A stretch of 64,000 bases of DNA from Streptosporangium roseum DSM 43021 (GCF_000024865.1 NC_013595.1:9734001-9798000), one strand, 5' to 3'. Shown: positions 54,062 to 62,633, numbered from the stretch's first letter. The notes: generated by a model from the sequence alone, not told the origin. Made by a program: numbers and translations.

Positions 54062-54320
54062 GTCGTGGTCCCTTTCTCGGCGTAGATACAACAGCGCTGT
54101 TACATTATGAGGGCGGATTCTCCTGATCGCACCACCCCCCCGCCCGCCTACGCGTTCACCGCGGCGCCCGACACCGGCGGCGCGCATCCTCGTCCGGTCC
54201 CGATCGCACCGCTGAACTGCTCCGGAACCGGTAGGCCGTTGATCTCCAAGTGGCCTGCAAGTGCGGAGGCATATCTATCGACATGTCATGAAAACGCTTA
54301 TGTGTCTGGAGCCTCTCCCC
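54062..54320. other. Divergent promoter region
   Basis: The gap separates pip and the small secreted protein. CGACATGTCATG near 54280 and the GCTGTTAC stretch at 54090 are less GC-rich than the surroundings and are the likely promoter areas. No gene seen. Confidence 0.45.
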
Positions 54321-54743
54321 ATGCGTACCGGTCTCCGCGTCCTGCTCGGCCTGACCGCTGCCGCGGCGCTCACCCTCGGCGGCTCGACCCCGGCCTCGGC
54401 CGCCGCCGACCCCTCCGTCTGGAGGTGGGGCCCGATCTACTCCGGCGACGGTCACGCCGAGGCCCGTGGCAAGGTCGCCGCCGGCCAGTCGGGTTTCGTC
54501 GTGTACGGCACGCTGGAGGACACCCGGGGGTCGGGCTGCTCATGGGTCCACGTGCGCTACCTGAGCGCGCAGAACGGGCGCTGGCGCACGGCGTCCTACT
54601 ACAACTGCGTCCCGGGATCGGGATCATTCCGCAAGAACGTCGGCGGGGTCCTGCAGATCAAGGCGAAGGCCTGCCGGGGCAACTCCTCCCGGCCGACCGG
54701 ATGGTGCTCGCGGTGGAAGACCATCTACACCCAGGGCGGCTGA
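54321..54743 (+). CDS. Small secreted disulfide-rich protein of unknown function
   Basis: 140 residues. Signal peptide MRTGLRVLLGLTAAAALTLG ending near ASA; mature domain about 110 residues with four cysteines (SGCSW, YNCVP, AKACRG, GWCSR) that can form two disulfides, and many aromatic residues (WRWGPIYSGDG; VHVRYLSAQNGRWRTASYYN). The pattern suggests a compact beta-sandwich, perhaps a binding protein or inhibitor. An in-frame ATG at 54288 would add eleven residues. The stop lies inside a 33-bp tandem repeat. No family recognised. Confidence 0.75.
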   Translation: MRTGLRVLLGLTAAAALTLGGSTPASAAADPSVWRWGPIYSGDGHAEARGKVAAGQSGFVVYGTLEDTRGSGCSWVHVRYLSAQNGRWRTASYYNCVPGSGSFRKNVGGVLQIKAKACRGNSSRPTGWCSRWKTIYTQGG

Positions 54744-54800
54744 CCCGCCGGAATCATCCACACCCGGGGCGGCTGACCCGCCGGGATCATCGGCTCACCG
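54734..54800. repeat. 33-bp tandem duplication of a gene 3' end; possible bidirectional terminator
   Basis: The last codons, stop and following bases of the secreted-protein gene (GGGCGGCTGACCCGCCGGAA) recur 33 bp later (GGGCGGCTGACCCGCCGGGA) and reach the 3' end of the MerR gene. Each copy can form a GGCGG-CTGAC-CCGCC hairpin. Confidence 0.75.
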
Positions 54801-55626
54801 TTATCGCGACCTCCATCCCCACGCTCTCCCCCTCCTCCAGCAGCCCGATCTGGCGGAGGCGGGACAGGTCCACGCCCAGCCCGCGCTCCTCCGCCGCGGC
54901 GAGCAGCGCGAGCACGGCGGGATGCGTGACACCGTCGACGACCGTCACCGGGTCCTCGAACCGCCAGCGCACCACCAGTTCGGGCGCGGCCTCGACGGTG
55001 CCGGTCTCGACCGTCCATCCCGGCACCGACCATCCGGCGGGCAGCGGACGGGCGATCGGCCAGCAGCACACCAGCTCGATCGCGGTGTCGCTGCCGGACG
55101 CGCCCCGGAGCGTCGACCAGAACGGCCCGGTCGGCGTGTCGCCGGCCTCCGCCAGTGCCCGCCACAGCGCGGCGAACGCCTCATTGACCCGCTCGTCCGC
55201 ACCGTCCACCTCCGCGGCGGGATCGTCGTCGCCCGGCACCGGCCACACGACGCCCGCCCAGTGCTGCCGCGTGGCCAGACGCTCCTCCACCTGCCATTCG
55301 TGGCGGTCCTCGCCGCTCAGCAACCGGTCGAGGGTTTCGAGCGCGGCGTCCTGGCGCTCCCGCTCCGCGACCATCCGGGCGCGGTGCTCGGCGAGCGTCC
55401 CGGCGGCGGGCGGGTCCGCCAGGAGCCGGGGGGCGTCGGCCAGCGGCACACCGGCGGCGCGCAGCACCTTCAGCCGGATCGCCGGCTCGAACTGGGCCGC
55501 GCTGTAGCGGCGGTGCCGCGACCACGGGTCGACCGAGGCCGGCTTCAGCAGGTCCTGCTCGTCATAGAGGCGCAGGGCCTTCAGGCTCAGCCCGGTCAGC
55601 TCCGCGAATTCGCCGATGCTCATCAT
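54787..55626 (-). CDS. MerR-family transcriptional regulator with a ligand-binding C-terminus
   Basis: 279 residues. Residues 1-75 are a MerR helix-turn-helix (SIGEFAELTGLSLKALRLYD, then EQDLLKPASVDPWSRHRRYS) followed by the dimerisation helix. The C-terminal 150 residues (GWSVPGWTVETGTVEAAPEL; VVRWRFEDPVTVVDGVTHPA) resemble a GyrI-like small-molecule-binding domain, as in BmrR-type drug sensors. The start is one of two adjacent ATGs. It stands 68 bases downstream of a small membrane protein gene on the same strand and may control it. Confidence 0.88.
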   Translation of the reverse strand: MMSIGEFAELTGLSLKALRLYDEQDLLKPASVDPWSRHRRYSAAQFEPAIRLKVLRAAGVPLADAPRLLADPPAAGTLAEHRARMVAERERQDAALETLDRLLSGEDRHEWQVEERLATRQHWAGVVWPVPGDDDPAAEVDGADERVNEAFAALWRALAEAGDTPTGPFWSTLRGASGSDTAIELVCCWPIARPLPAGWSVPGWTVETGTVEAAPELVVRWRFEDPVTVVDGVTHPAVLALLAAAEERGLGVDLSRLRQIGLLEEGESVGMEVAITVSR

Positions 55627-55694
55627 GGAGCCAGTGTGGATCCTCCCCCAGGGGCAGGATCCACAGCGTCCAGCGGCCCGGCCCTTCGGGCGCG

Positions 55695-55865
55695 CTACTG
55701 GCTGATGTTCTTGCGGAGCGCGGCGTAGTACAGCGCGATCCCCATGCCACCCACCACGGCCACCACCCGGACGGCCGTCCCGCCGGCTCCGACGACCATG
55801 ACGGCCACCGCCATGGCGGCGGCGAAGACCAGGGGGACGGCGATATCGAGGGTCCTGCGGTTCAC
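55695..55865 (-). CDS. 56-residue two-span membrane protein
   Basis: VNRRTLDIAVPLVFAAAMAV, then AVMVVGAGGTAVRVVAVVGG and MGIALYYAALRKNISQ, with a stop at 55695. There are two hydrophobic segments, a basic N-terminus and a short positively charged end. The GTG start has a clean AAGGAG ribosome site five bases upstream, strong support for translation despite the small size. It lies divergent from the TetR gene and upstream of the MerR gene on the same strand. Function unknown. Confidence 0.75.
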   Translation of the reverse strand: MNRRTLDIAVPLVFAAAMAVAVMVVGAGGTAVRVVAVVGGMGIALYYAALRKNISQ

Positions 55866-55987
55866 GATTCTCCTTGTTGACTTCTCGACGGCACCACACG
55901 GCTCCGTCAGTTCCCGGCGGCGCCGTACAGCCCCGGCCGGGCGAAGGCGATCGTCTCATCAGGAGCTCTTGACGGGAAATCCCATGC

Positions 55988-56035
55988 CAGGAAATATCAG
56001 GAGACGGACATATATAGGAATCCTGATATTTCCTG
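55988..56035. promoter_or_regulatory. Perfect 15-bp dyad operator in front of the TetR gene
   Basis: CAGGAAATATCAGGA at 55988-56002 is exactly mirrored by TCCTGATATTTCCTG at 56021-56035, with an 18-bp gap that includes a TATATA box-like stretch. It ends nine bases before the TetR start. It is placed for autoregulation and for control of the divergent small membrane gene. Alternatively it is an mRNA hairpin. Confidence 0.7.
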
Positions 56036-56044
56036 AAGGTGGAA

Positions 56045-56632
56045 GTGACGAGAACGCAGGATCAGCGCAGGGCCGACACCCGGGCCCGGCTGATCGACGC
56101 CGCCTCCGACCTGTTCGCCAGGAAAGGGTTCCACGCGGTGTCCGCCGAGGCCGTCAGCGCCGCCGCGGACCGCACGACCGGTGCCCTCTACAACCACTTC
56201 GGCGGCAAGGAGGGCCTGCTGCTGGCCCTGCTGGAGGTGTGGAAGGACCAGGCCGCGACCGACCTGCTCGCCGGGTTCGGGGAGATGACCGAACTCGACG
56301 ACCGGCTGGCCGCGGTGTACGAAGCGATCACCGACGGGAATCGCGGTGCGTCATGGCTCCTGCTGGAGATGGAGCTGTGGCTGCACGGCGCGCGCGATCC
56401 CCACATCGGCGGCCCCCTCGCCAGGCGGTACGCCGGCATCCGCTCCCTGCTGGCAGACGGCCTGACCGACTGGGCCGAGCTGGCGGGGGTGTCCCTCCGA
56501 AGATCACCCGAGCACACCGCGGTCGCGGTGCTGGGTGTGCTCATCGGCTGCGCGATCCAGCACCGGCTGGATCCCCCCGCGGTCGAGTCGCAGGCCGTCG
56601 TCGAGAGCCTGCGCGACCTGCTCGGCCTGTAG
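56045..56632 (+). CDS. TetR-family transcriptional regulator
   Basis: 195 residues from GTG 56045, preceded by GAAGG five bases away; GTG 56039 is less likely because it lacks a site. The DNA-binding domain is DQRRADTRARLIDAASDLFA, then EAVSAAADRTTGALYNHFGG. The ligand domain is helical (LVLLEMELWLHGARDP-like region at about 110). It precedes a P450 gene by 122 bases and probably controls it; a perfect dyad lies just upstream. Confidence 0.92.
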   Translation: MTRTQDQRRADTRARLIDAASDLFARKGFHAVSAEAVSAAADRTTGALYNHFGGKEGLLLALLEVWKDQAATDLLAGFGEMTELDDRLAAVYEAITDGNRGASWLLLEMELWLHGARDPHIGGPLARRYAGIRSLLADGLTDWAELAGVSLRRSPEHTAVAVLGVLIGCAIQHRLDPPAVESQAVVESLRDLLGL

Positions 56633-56754
56633 GGCCGGGTCCCCCGCGGACCCGGCCCGGGGAGCACGTTCCGTGGGACCCGTCCCAGCGGACCGGGCTG
56701 CCGGGCCGTACCGCGACGCACTCCCCGAACACGCGCCGAAAGGGAGCCCACGAG

Positions 56755-57957
56755 ATGCAGATCAACCTGCTTGAGGAGACCTGGGAGCGGGAAGTCCCGC
56801 ACCGGCAGTTCGCCTACCTGCGCCGCGAGGCGCCCGTCCACTGGCACGAGGTGCCCGGCGACACCGGGTTCTGGGCCGTCACGAGATATGACGACGTGAA
56901 GGCGGTCAGCCGTGACCCGCACACCTGGTCCACCGAGATCGGCACCGCGTTCATCCGCACCCAGACGCAGGAGTTCATCGACGTCGCGAGCCTGATGCTG
57001 CTCAACATGGACCCGCCCAAGCAGACCCGCTACCGCAGGCTGGTCAGCGCCGGGTTCACGCCGCGGATGATCGCCAAGCTGGCCGCGACCGTCCAGGCCC
57101 GCTGCGAGCGGATCGCCGACCGGGTCGCCGAGAAGGGCGGCGAGGTCGAGTTCGTCACGGACGTCGCCGAGCACATCCCGCTGCAGATGATCTGCGAGAT
57201 GCTCGGCGTCCCCGAGCGGGACCATCATCTGATCTTCGAGTGGTCCAACCGCATGGTGGGCTTCCAGGACCCCGACTTCCGTACCACCCCCGAGGACGGC
57301 GAGATCGCCGCCGCGGAGATCTTCGGCTACTGCGACGGGCTGGTCGAGGAGCGGCGCAAGGCTCCCCGCGACGACATCATCACCGCGCTCGTCCAGGCCG
57401 AGATCGACGGTGACCGGCTCAGCCGCGACGAGATCGACGCGTTCTTCGTGGTGCTCTGCGTGGCGGGGAACGAGACCACCCGCAACCTGATCTCCCACGC
57501 CATGCTCGCGCTGATCGAACGCCCGGACACCTACCGCGACCTGGCCGCCAACCTGGACGACGAGGTCCTGTGGCGCTCGGCGACCGAGGAGTTCCTGCGC
57601 TGGGGATCGTCGATCCACAACTTCCGCCGTACGGCGACGCGGGACACCGAGATCCGCGGCCAGAGCATCGCCGAGGGCGAGAAGGTGGTCACGTTCTACA
57701 TGTCGGCCAACCACGACGAGGACGTCTTCGCCGACCCCCTGACCTTCGACATCCGCCGCACCCCCAACGACCACGTGACCTTCGGCGGCGGCGGGCCCCA
57801 CTACTGCCTGGGCGCGGGACTGGCCCGCCTGGAGATCAGGTGCATGATCCGGGAGCTGCTCCGCCGCTTCCCGTCGGCCGAGCTCGCCGGCCCGGTCCGC
57901 CGCATGCGCTCCGACTTCATCAACGGCGTCAAGCACATGCCGGTCCGCTTCCGTTAG
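56755..57957 (+). CDS. Cytochrome P450 (CYP125/142-like)
   Basis: 400 residues. Start MQINLLEETWEREVPHRQFA; I-helix VLCVAGNETTRNLISHAM (Asn in place of the usual His/Asp before Glu-Thr-Thr); ExxR region EEFLRWGSSIHNFRRTATRD; heme loop VTFGGGGPHYCLGAGLARLE. FGGGGPHYCLGA(G/N)LAR is typical of CYP125/142-like steroid or terpenoid hydroxylases. AAAGGGAG precedes ATG 56755. It lies behind the TetR gene, with no ferredoxin nearby. Confidence 0.93.
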   Translation: MQINLLEETWEREVPHRQFAYLRREAPVHWHEVPGDTGFWAVTRYDDVKAVSRDPHTWSTEIGTAFIRTQTQEFIDVASLMLLNMDPPKQTRYRRLVSAGFTPRMIAKLAATVQARCERIADRVAEKGGEVEFVTDVAEHIPLQMICEMLGVPERDHHLIFEWSNRMVGFQDPDFRTTPEDGEIAAAEIFGYCDGLVEERRKAPRDDIITALVQAEIDGDRLSRDEIDAFFVVLCVAGNETTRNLISHAMLALIERPDTYRDLAANLDDEVLWRSATEEFLRWGSSIHNFRRTATRDTEIRGQSIAEGEKVVTFYMSANHDEDVFADPLTFDIRRTPNDHVTFGGGGPHYCLGAGLARLEIRCMIRELLRRFPSAELAGPVRRMRSDFINGVKHMPVRFR

Positions 57958-58010
57958 CCCCGTGCCCCCCGGGTCCGCCGCTCGCCGGTGGGACCCGGCC
58001 CGGCGGGGCT
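57956..58010. terminator. Bidirectional terminator between convergent genes
   Basis: AGCCCCG at 57956-57962 pairs with CGGGGCT at 58004-58010, and inside it GGGTCC at 57971-57976 pairs with GGACCC at 57991-57996. The nested hairpin sits exactly between the stops of the P450 and the minus-strand GTPase. Confidence 0.65.
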
Positions 58011-59782
58011 CAGCCGCCGTCGCCGTCCCGGGCCACCGTGATCGCCTCGGTGAACCGGCGGTAGCGGGACAGCTCCCCGGCCACGGGCTCCAGCACCAGC
58101 TCGCGGGCGACCTGGCCGATGCTCGCGCGCAGCGCCCTGGCCGCCCCGCGCGCCCTCCGCCGGCCGCCCAGCCAGGCGACCACCCGGGAGAGCAGCGCGA
58201 TCAGCACCCCGAGCAGGATGCCGCCGGCCAGCAGCAGGGTCGGCCAGGGAAGCTCTCCGGCGGTCGGCAGGTACGGCTGCGGCAGCCGGAGGTAGTCCAT
58301 CCCGAGCAGGCCGATCAGCCACAGCGCGCCCGCCAGCATGGCGGCGAACACCGCCCACTGCGCCAGCCCGGCCACCCGCCACCACACGGGCCGCCTGGCC
58401 GGACCGAGCGAGGTCGCGGCCACGGCCCGGTCGAGGCCGTCCTCCAGCTCGTCGCCGTGCGAGCGGGCCGCCTGCCGTACGGCCGCCGCCCACGGCGCGG
58501 GCAGTCCCGCCGAGGCGGCCCCGGCGGCCTCACGGATCGCGGTGTCCATCCGGGAGCGCTGCACGACGGTCGTGACGGGGATCGAGGTCCGGCCCACGGG
58601 TCCGCCGGGACTCCGCTCCGCCGGGGTGCCCAGGCGGAGCCGGCGGAGCGGGTCGGGCCGGAACCTGCGCATCCACCGGGTCAGCGGCCAGCCGGTGGCG
58701 GCGACCGACCGGTGCCGGTGGGCCTTGGCCACGGCCTCGACGACGGTCGGCACCCCGGCCGCCTCCGACAGCGCGTCGGTCAGCGGCCCGGCGAGCCCGT
58801 CCACGGACACCTCCGGCGCCGCCGCCACCGCGCCGGACGCCCTGACGAGCGCGTCGGCGGCCGTGCCGACGTCGGCGGCCAGGCGGGCCGCCCAGGATCG
58901 CCGGTCGGCGACCCGGGAGGCGAGCAGGGAACCCAGCTCGGGGAGCCCCGCGCCGGTGCGCGCCGAGACGCCGACCAGCGGCACCCCGGCCAGCCCGTCC
59001 TCGTCGAGCAGTCTCCGCAGATCCTTCAGGCACCGCTCGGCGGCGGCCGGGGTCAGCCGGTCGACCTGGTTGAGGACGACGACCATGACGTCCCGGTGCC
59101 GGGCCAGCGGCCGGAGATACCGCTCGTGCACGGCCGCGTCGGCGTACTTCTGCGGGTCGAGCACCCACACCAGCAGGTCGACCAGCTCCACGAGCCGGTC
59201 CACCTCCAGCCGGTGCGCCGACTCGATCGAGTCGTGATCGGGCAGGTCGAGCAGGATCAGCCCGGCCGCGTCGCCCTCCGCCCAGCCGTCCAGGCCGGGG
59301 ACGACGAGCTCTCCCCGCCCCTCCGGCCCGCCCGCGTCGTCGCCCACCCGGGCTCCCGGGCCGGAGGTGACGGCCACGCCCCGGCCGGTCGGTGCCTCCG
59401 GCCCGGACCAGGCGCCGGCGGGCGACACCTCGTGGCGGCGGGGGATGTCCAGCCAGTCGAGCAGCGGCCCGGACCCCGCACCCCTCCAGAGGGCGGCCTG
59501 GGCGGTCGAGGTGGTCGGGCGGGTGACCCCCACCGTGGCGAGGGCGGTGCCGGACAGCAGGTTGAACAGCGAGGACTTGCCGCTGCCGGTGGCGCCGGCC
59601 AGCGCGACCGCGGTGTGGTCGATGGACAGGCTCCGCCGTACCCCGGCGCGGGAGACCACGGAACGCGCCCCGGCCACCGCGTCGGCGTCCAGCCGCCCCT
59701 CGGCGAGGTCGGCGGCCTCCGCCAGGCCCTCCAACCGGCCGTCCAGGGAGACCGCGCTCCTGCGCCGCTTCAGCAGCTTCAC
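58010..59782 (-). CDS. Dynamin-like GTPase with membrane spans (DynB/YfjP-like)
   Basis: 590 residues. G1 GATGSGKSSLFNLLSG (63-78), G3 LLDLPDHDSIES, G4 VLNQVDRL and a switch region are present; the N-terminus has a basic KLLKRRR. Two membrane spans near 455-485 (VAGLAQWAVFAAMLAGALWL) and 500-530 (LPWPTLLLAGGILLGVLIAL), then a helical bundle. Paired dynamin-like proteins of actinomycetes (DynA/DynB in Streptomyces) stabilise sporulation septa; this pair probably does the same. GTG 59782 overlaps the upstream gene's stop. Confidence 0.85.
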   Translation of the reverse strand: MKLLKRRRSAVSLDGRLEGLAEAADLAEGRLDADAVAGARSVVSRAGVRRSLSIDHTAVALAGATGSGKSSLFNLLSGTALATVGVTRPTTSTAQAALWRGAGSGPLLDWLDIPRRHEVSPAGAWSGPEAPTGRGVAVTSGPGARVGDDAGGPEGRGELVVPGLDGWAEGDAAGLILLDLPDHDSIESAHRLEVDRLVELVDLLVWVLDPQKYADAAVHERYLRPLARHRDVMVVVLNQVDRLTPAAAERCLKDLRRLLDEDGLAGVPLVGVSARTGAGLPELGSLLASRVADRRSWAARLAADVGTAADALVRASGAVAAAPEVSVDGLAGPLTDALSEAAGVPTVVEAVAKAHRHRSVAATGWPLTRWMRRFRPDPLRRLRLGTPAERSPGGPVGRTSIPVTTVVQRSRMDTAIREAAGAASAGLPAPWAAAVRQAARSHGDELEDGLDRAVAATSLGPARRPVWWRVAGLAQWAVFAAMLAGALWLIGLLGMDYLRLPQPYLPTAGELPWPTLLLAGGILLGVLIALLSRVVAWLGGRRRARGAARALRASIGQVARELVLEPVAGELSRYRRFTEAITVARDGDGG

Positions 59783-61668
59783 CTCTCCCCCCTCTCCCGG
59801 TCGGTCCCGCGGGGGACGGCGTCCGTGGGCTGATCGAGCGGATCGGGCGCGGCGTCCGCGGCGCCGGCCGGGAGCGTGAGCCTGACCGGCGTGGCGGGAA
59901 GCCGCCCCGGCCGCTCCTCCGCCGGCGGCACGGCCGGACGGCCGGCCGCCGGGATCTCCTTCTGGTGGTCCCGTACGGCGCGCGCGGCGGCGCGGAGGGC
60001 GAGGGCGGCGTCCTCGGGGGGCTGGACGGCGTCGAGGAGGGAGGTGAAGCGGGTGGCCTCCGCGCCCAGCAGGACGGAGACGCGGGCCCGCAGGTCGGTG
60101 CGGGCCTTGATGGTGAGGGTGCGGACGGCCTGGTCGCCGAAGACGGCCTCCAGGAGCTTCTGGCTCAGCACGCTGGTGCCTCCGGCGATGCCGAGCTCGA
60201 TGCCGGTCAGGCCGCCGGTGGAGGCGAACACCGCGAGCATCAGCAGCAGCCCCGCGCCGTTCACGCCGTAGGAGGTGAGCCGGGCGGTGGTCCGCCGGTC
60301 GGCGCCCTCCTCGCGGACCAGGCCGAGCACGTATCCCTGCCAGCCCCGCACCGCCGCCTCCGCCTTCGCGGGCAGGTCGGCCGAGGCCCTGCCGAGCCTG
60401 CCTGCCTCCGCGACCCCGGTCTCCTGGAGCAGGGCGCGGCCCGAGGGGTGCGACGACCACGACTCCAGCACGCGTTCGGCGGCGCCGTCGGCCGAGGCTC
60501 TGATCAGCGCCTCCACCCCGCTCTCCAGTGCGACCCGCAGCTCGCTCTCGGGCGCGGGGCGGCCGGTGAACAGGGCGACCAGGCGGTCCCTGAACCGTCC
60601 CACCCGGTCCTCCAGGGAGCGCATCAGGTCGCCGGTGCCGATGAAGTCCTGCCAGCGGGCCAGCACCTCGCCCCGGAGCAGCGACCCGTCCAGCATGCCC
60701 TCGTCGAAGGAGGCCAGCCCTCCGGCGTAGGCGGCGTCCGTCATCGTGCGCAGCTCGGCGGCCACGGCGTGCTGGCGGTCCACCGCGTCGGCGAGGGCGG
60801 GGACGCGGACGGCGAGGCTCTCCAGCGCGCCGGACAGGGTCTGGCGCACCACGGCGGCACGGGCCTGGGAGTCGGCCGCGATGCCGGTCAGCCAGTCGGC
60901 GACCGGCTCGATCGCCGAGCGCGGCAGCCGGGCGTTCTCCTCGGGCAGCACCAGCTCCGGCACCTCGAACAGGCGTGTCCCGCCCAGCCCGTTGGCCTCC
61001 AGCAGCCGGGTCAGGTCCCTCTTCACCACGCCCAGGGCCTCCGGCGGGACCCGCGACAGGATGACGGCCAGAGCCGTGCTCCGCTCCCTGGCCGAGCGGA
61101 GGAAGCCCCACGGCACCTCGTCGGCGTAGCGGGCCGCGGTGGTGGTGAACAGCCAGAGGTCGGCGGCGGCGAGGAGCTGGGCGGCCAGCTCGCGGTTGGC
61201 GGTGACGACCGAGTCGATGTCCGGCGCGTCGAGCAGGGCCAGGCCGGGCGGGAGCGCGGGGACGGTGACCACCCGGAGCGTGCCCGGCTCGCCGCGGCCC
61301 TCTCCCGTGACGCGGGGAAGGCCGGGCAGGACGTGCTGGGCGGTGAACCAGTCGCGGTCGGCGGGGCTGGTGACCAGGGTGGGGGCCAGCGTGGTGGGCC
61401 GCAGGACGCCGGGCTCGGAGACGTCGGCGCCGACGAGGGAGTTCACCAGGGTCGACTTGCCCGCTCCGGTGGAGCCGCCGACGACGGCCAGCAGCGGGGC
61501 GTCGATCGCGCTCAGGCGCGGGATCAGGTAGTCGTCGAGCTGGCCGGTCAGCTCGCGCAGCGCCCGGCGGTCGCTCCCGACGTCACCGGTCGCGAGCGGG
61601 AACAGGTCGAGGCCGAGATGGCGCCGTAGCTCTCGCAGCGCCTCAAGCAGACCGTCGCTCCCGTTCAT
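59779..61668 (-). CDS. Dynamin-like GTPase, partner of the previous gene (DynA-like)
   Basis: 629 residues. G1 GGSTGAGKSTLVNSLVG (64-80), a switch stretch LRPTTLAPTLVTSP, G3-like LLDAPDIDSVV, but no clear NKxD: the matching strand reads AVILSRVPPEA. One or two hydrophobic segments occur near 500 (NGAGLLLMLAVFASTGGLTG) and a Pro-rich tail follows. The degenerate G4 suggests altered nucleotide specificity or a regulatory role. Translationally coupled to the next gene (GTGA), which encodes a partner with an intact G4. Confidence 0.85.
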   Translation of the reverse strand: MNGSDGLLEALRELRRHLGLDLFPLATGDVGSDRRALRELTGQLDDYLIPRLSAIDAPLLAVVGGSTGAGKSTLVNSLVGADVSEPGVLRPTTLAPTLVTSPADRDWFTAQHVLPGLPRVTGEGRGEPGTLRVVTVPALPPGLALLDAPDIDSVVTANRELAAQLLAAADLWLFTTTAARYADEVPWGFLRSARERSTALAVILSRVPPEALGVVKRDLTRLLEANGLGGTRLFEVPELVLPEENARLPRSAIEPVADWLTGIAADSQARAAVVRQTLSGALESLAVRVPALADAVDRQHAVAAELRTMTDAAYAGGLASFDEGMLDGSLLRGEVLARWQDFIGTGDLMRSLEDRVGRFRDRLVALFTGRPAPESELRVALESGVEALIRASADGAAERVLESWSSHPSGRALLQETGVAEAGRLGRASADLPAKAEAAVRGWQGYVLGLVREEGADRRTTARLTSYGVNGAGLLLMLAVFASTGGLTGIELGIAGGTSVLSQKLLEAVFGDQAVRTLTIKARTDLRARVSVLLGAEATRFTSLLDAVQPPEDAALALRAAARAVRDHQKEIPAAGRPAVPPAEERPGRLPATPVRLTLPAGAADAAPDPLDQPTDAVPRGTDRERGER

Positions 61669-61928
61669 AGGAGCGATCCTTCCCGCAAGGAAGGCCTCTA
61701 GACGTGATTTTGCCCCACCGCTCGACCGGGTCACGGGGGCGAACTCGGTAGAGCGATGGGGCCTGCCCCGCGTCACACGTGGCGGGCCGTACCGGACTCG
61801 TCTCCCCCGCAGCTGGAGGCGAGCCCGAACCCACCACGCGACCGCGGGTGATCGGGGGTCATGCGCTGCCCATTGGAACAATCGAAGCTCAGGGTCAGGT
61901 CAGACGGAGCTGAGTGTTCGCTGAAAGT
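61669..61928. other. Gap between a GTPase operon and a response-regulator gene
   Basis: No gene seen. The left part is the promoter of the GTPase pair. A CTCGGTAGAGC-like stretch near 61744 recalls a tRNA D-arm, but the other arms are missing. Confidence 0.5.
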
Positions 61929-62633
61929 TCAATCACCGCGCGGTAACCGCAGGACATATCCCACGCCACGCAGGGTGTGAATGAGTCGCGGCTCAGAAAC
62001 GTCGACCTTCCGGCGGAGGTAGGAGACGTAGGACTCGACGACCCCGGCGTCACCGCCGAAGTCGTAGTTCCAGACATGATCAAGGATCTGCGCCTTGGAG
62101 AGCACCCGGCCGGTGTTGACCATGAAATAGTGCAGCAGCTTGAACTCGGTGGGCGACAGCCGTACCGGCGTGCCCGAGCGCCACACCTGGTGCGCCTCCT
62201 CGTCCAGCTCCAGGTCACCGACCTGGAGACGGGTGGGCAGGTCCAGGTCCCCTCTCGTACGGCGCAGCACGGCCCGGATCCGGGCAAGGACCTCCTCCAG
62301 GCTGAACGGCTTGGTCACGTAGTCGTCGGCCACGCGCAGGCCCGCGACCTTGTCGTCGGTCGCGTCCCTCGCGGTCAGGAAGACCACCGGCATCTGCCCG
62401 CCCATCTCCCGCAACCGCCCCGCGACCGCGAAGCCGTCCATGTCGGGCAGCATCACGTCCAGCACGACGAGATCCGGGCGGATCCGCTCCGCGAAGTGCA
62501 CGGCCTCCCGGCCGTCCGCCGCGGTCACCACCTCGAACCCGGACCTGCGCAGGCTGGCCGAGAGCAGCTCGCGAATGTTCGGCTCGTCGTCCACGACCAA
62601 CAGCCTGGCCTCGACTCTCTCCAGCACATTCAT
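61929..62633 (-). CDS. OmpR-family response regulator, no adjacent kinase
   Basis: 234 residues. Receiver: LLVVDDEPNIRELLSASLRR, phosphorylated Asp59 in LVVLDVMLPDMDG, Thr in VVFLTARDATDD, Lys in YVTKPF. The C-terminal winged helix contains VRLSPTEFKLLHYFMVNTGR and VVESYVSYLRRKVD. The segment GLRVADDYVTKPF is one residue shorter than the usual GLxxGADDYVTKPF. No histidine kinase gene follows or precedes it in the window; the neighbours are a GTPase operon and a MacB-type operon. Confidence 0.92.
   Translation of the reverse strand: MNVLERVEARLLVVDDEPNIRELLSASLRRSGFEVVTAADGREAVHFAERIRPDLVVLDVMLPDMDGFAVAGRLREMGGQMPVVFLTARDATDDKVAGLRVADDYVTKPFSLEEVLARIRAVLRRTRGDLDLPTRLQVGDLELDEEAHQVWRSGTPVRLSPTEFKLLHYFMVNTGRVLSKAQILDHVWNYDFGGDAGVVESYVSYLRRKVDVSEPRLIHTLRGVGYVLRLPRGD

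Noticed and set aside
42843..58010. A secondary-metabolite cluster suggested by a SARP regulator, P450s and ABC exporter
   Set aside because: No polyketide, peptide, terpene or other core synthase lies between them, and the genes are in separate small operons.
61735..61810. A tRNA-like stretch around CTCGGTAGAGC
   Set aside because: There is no matching T-loop, anticodon stem or acceptor stem, so it is a chance D-arm match.
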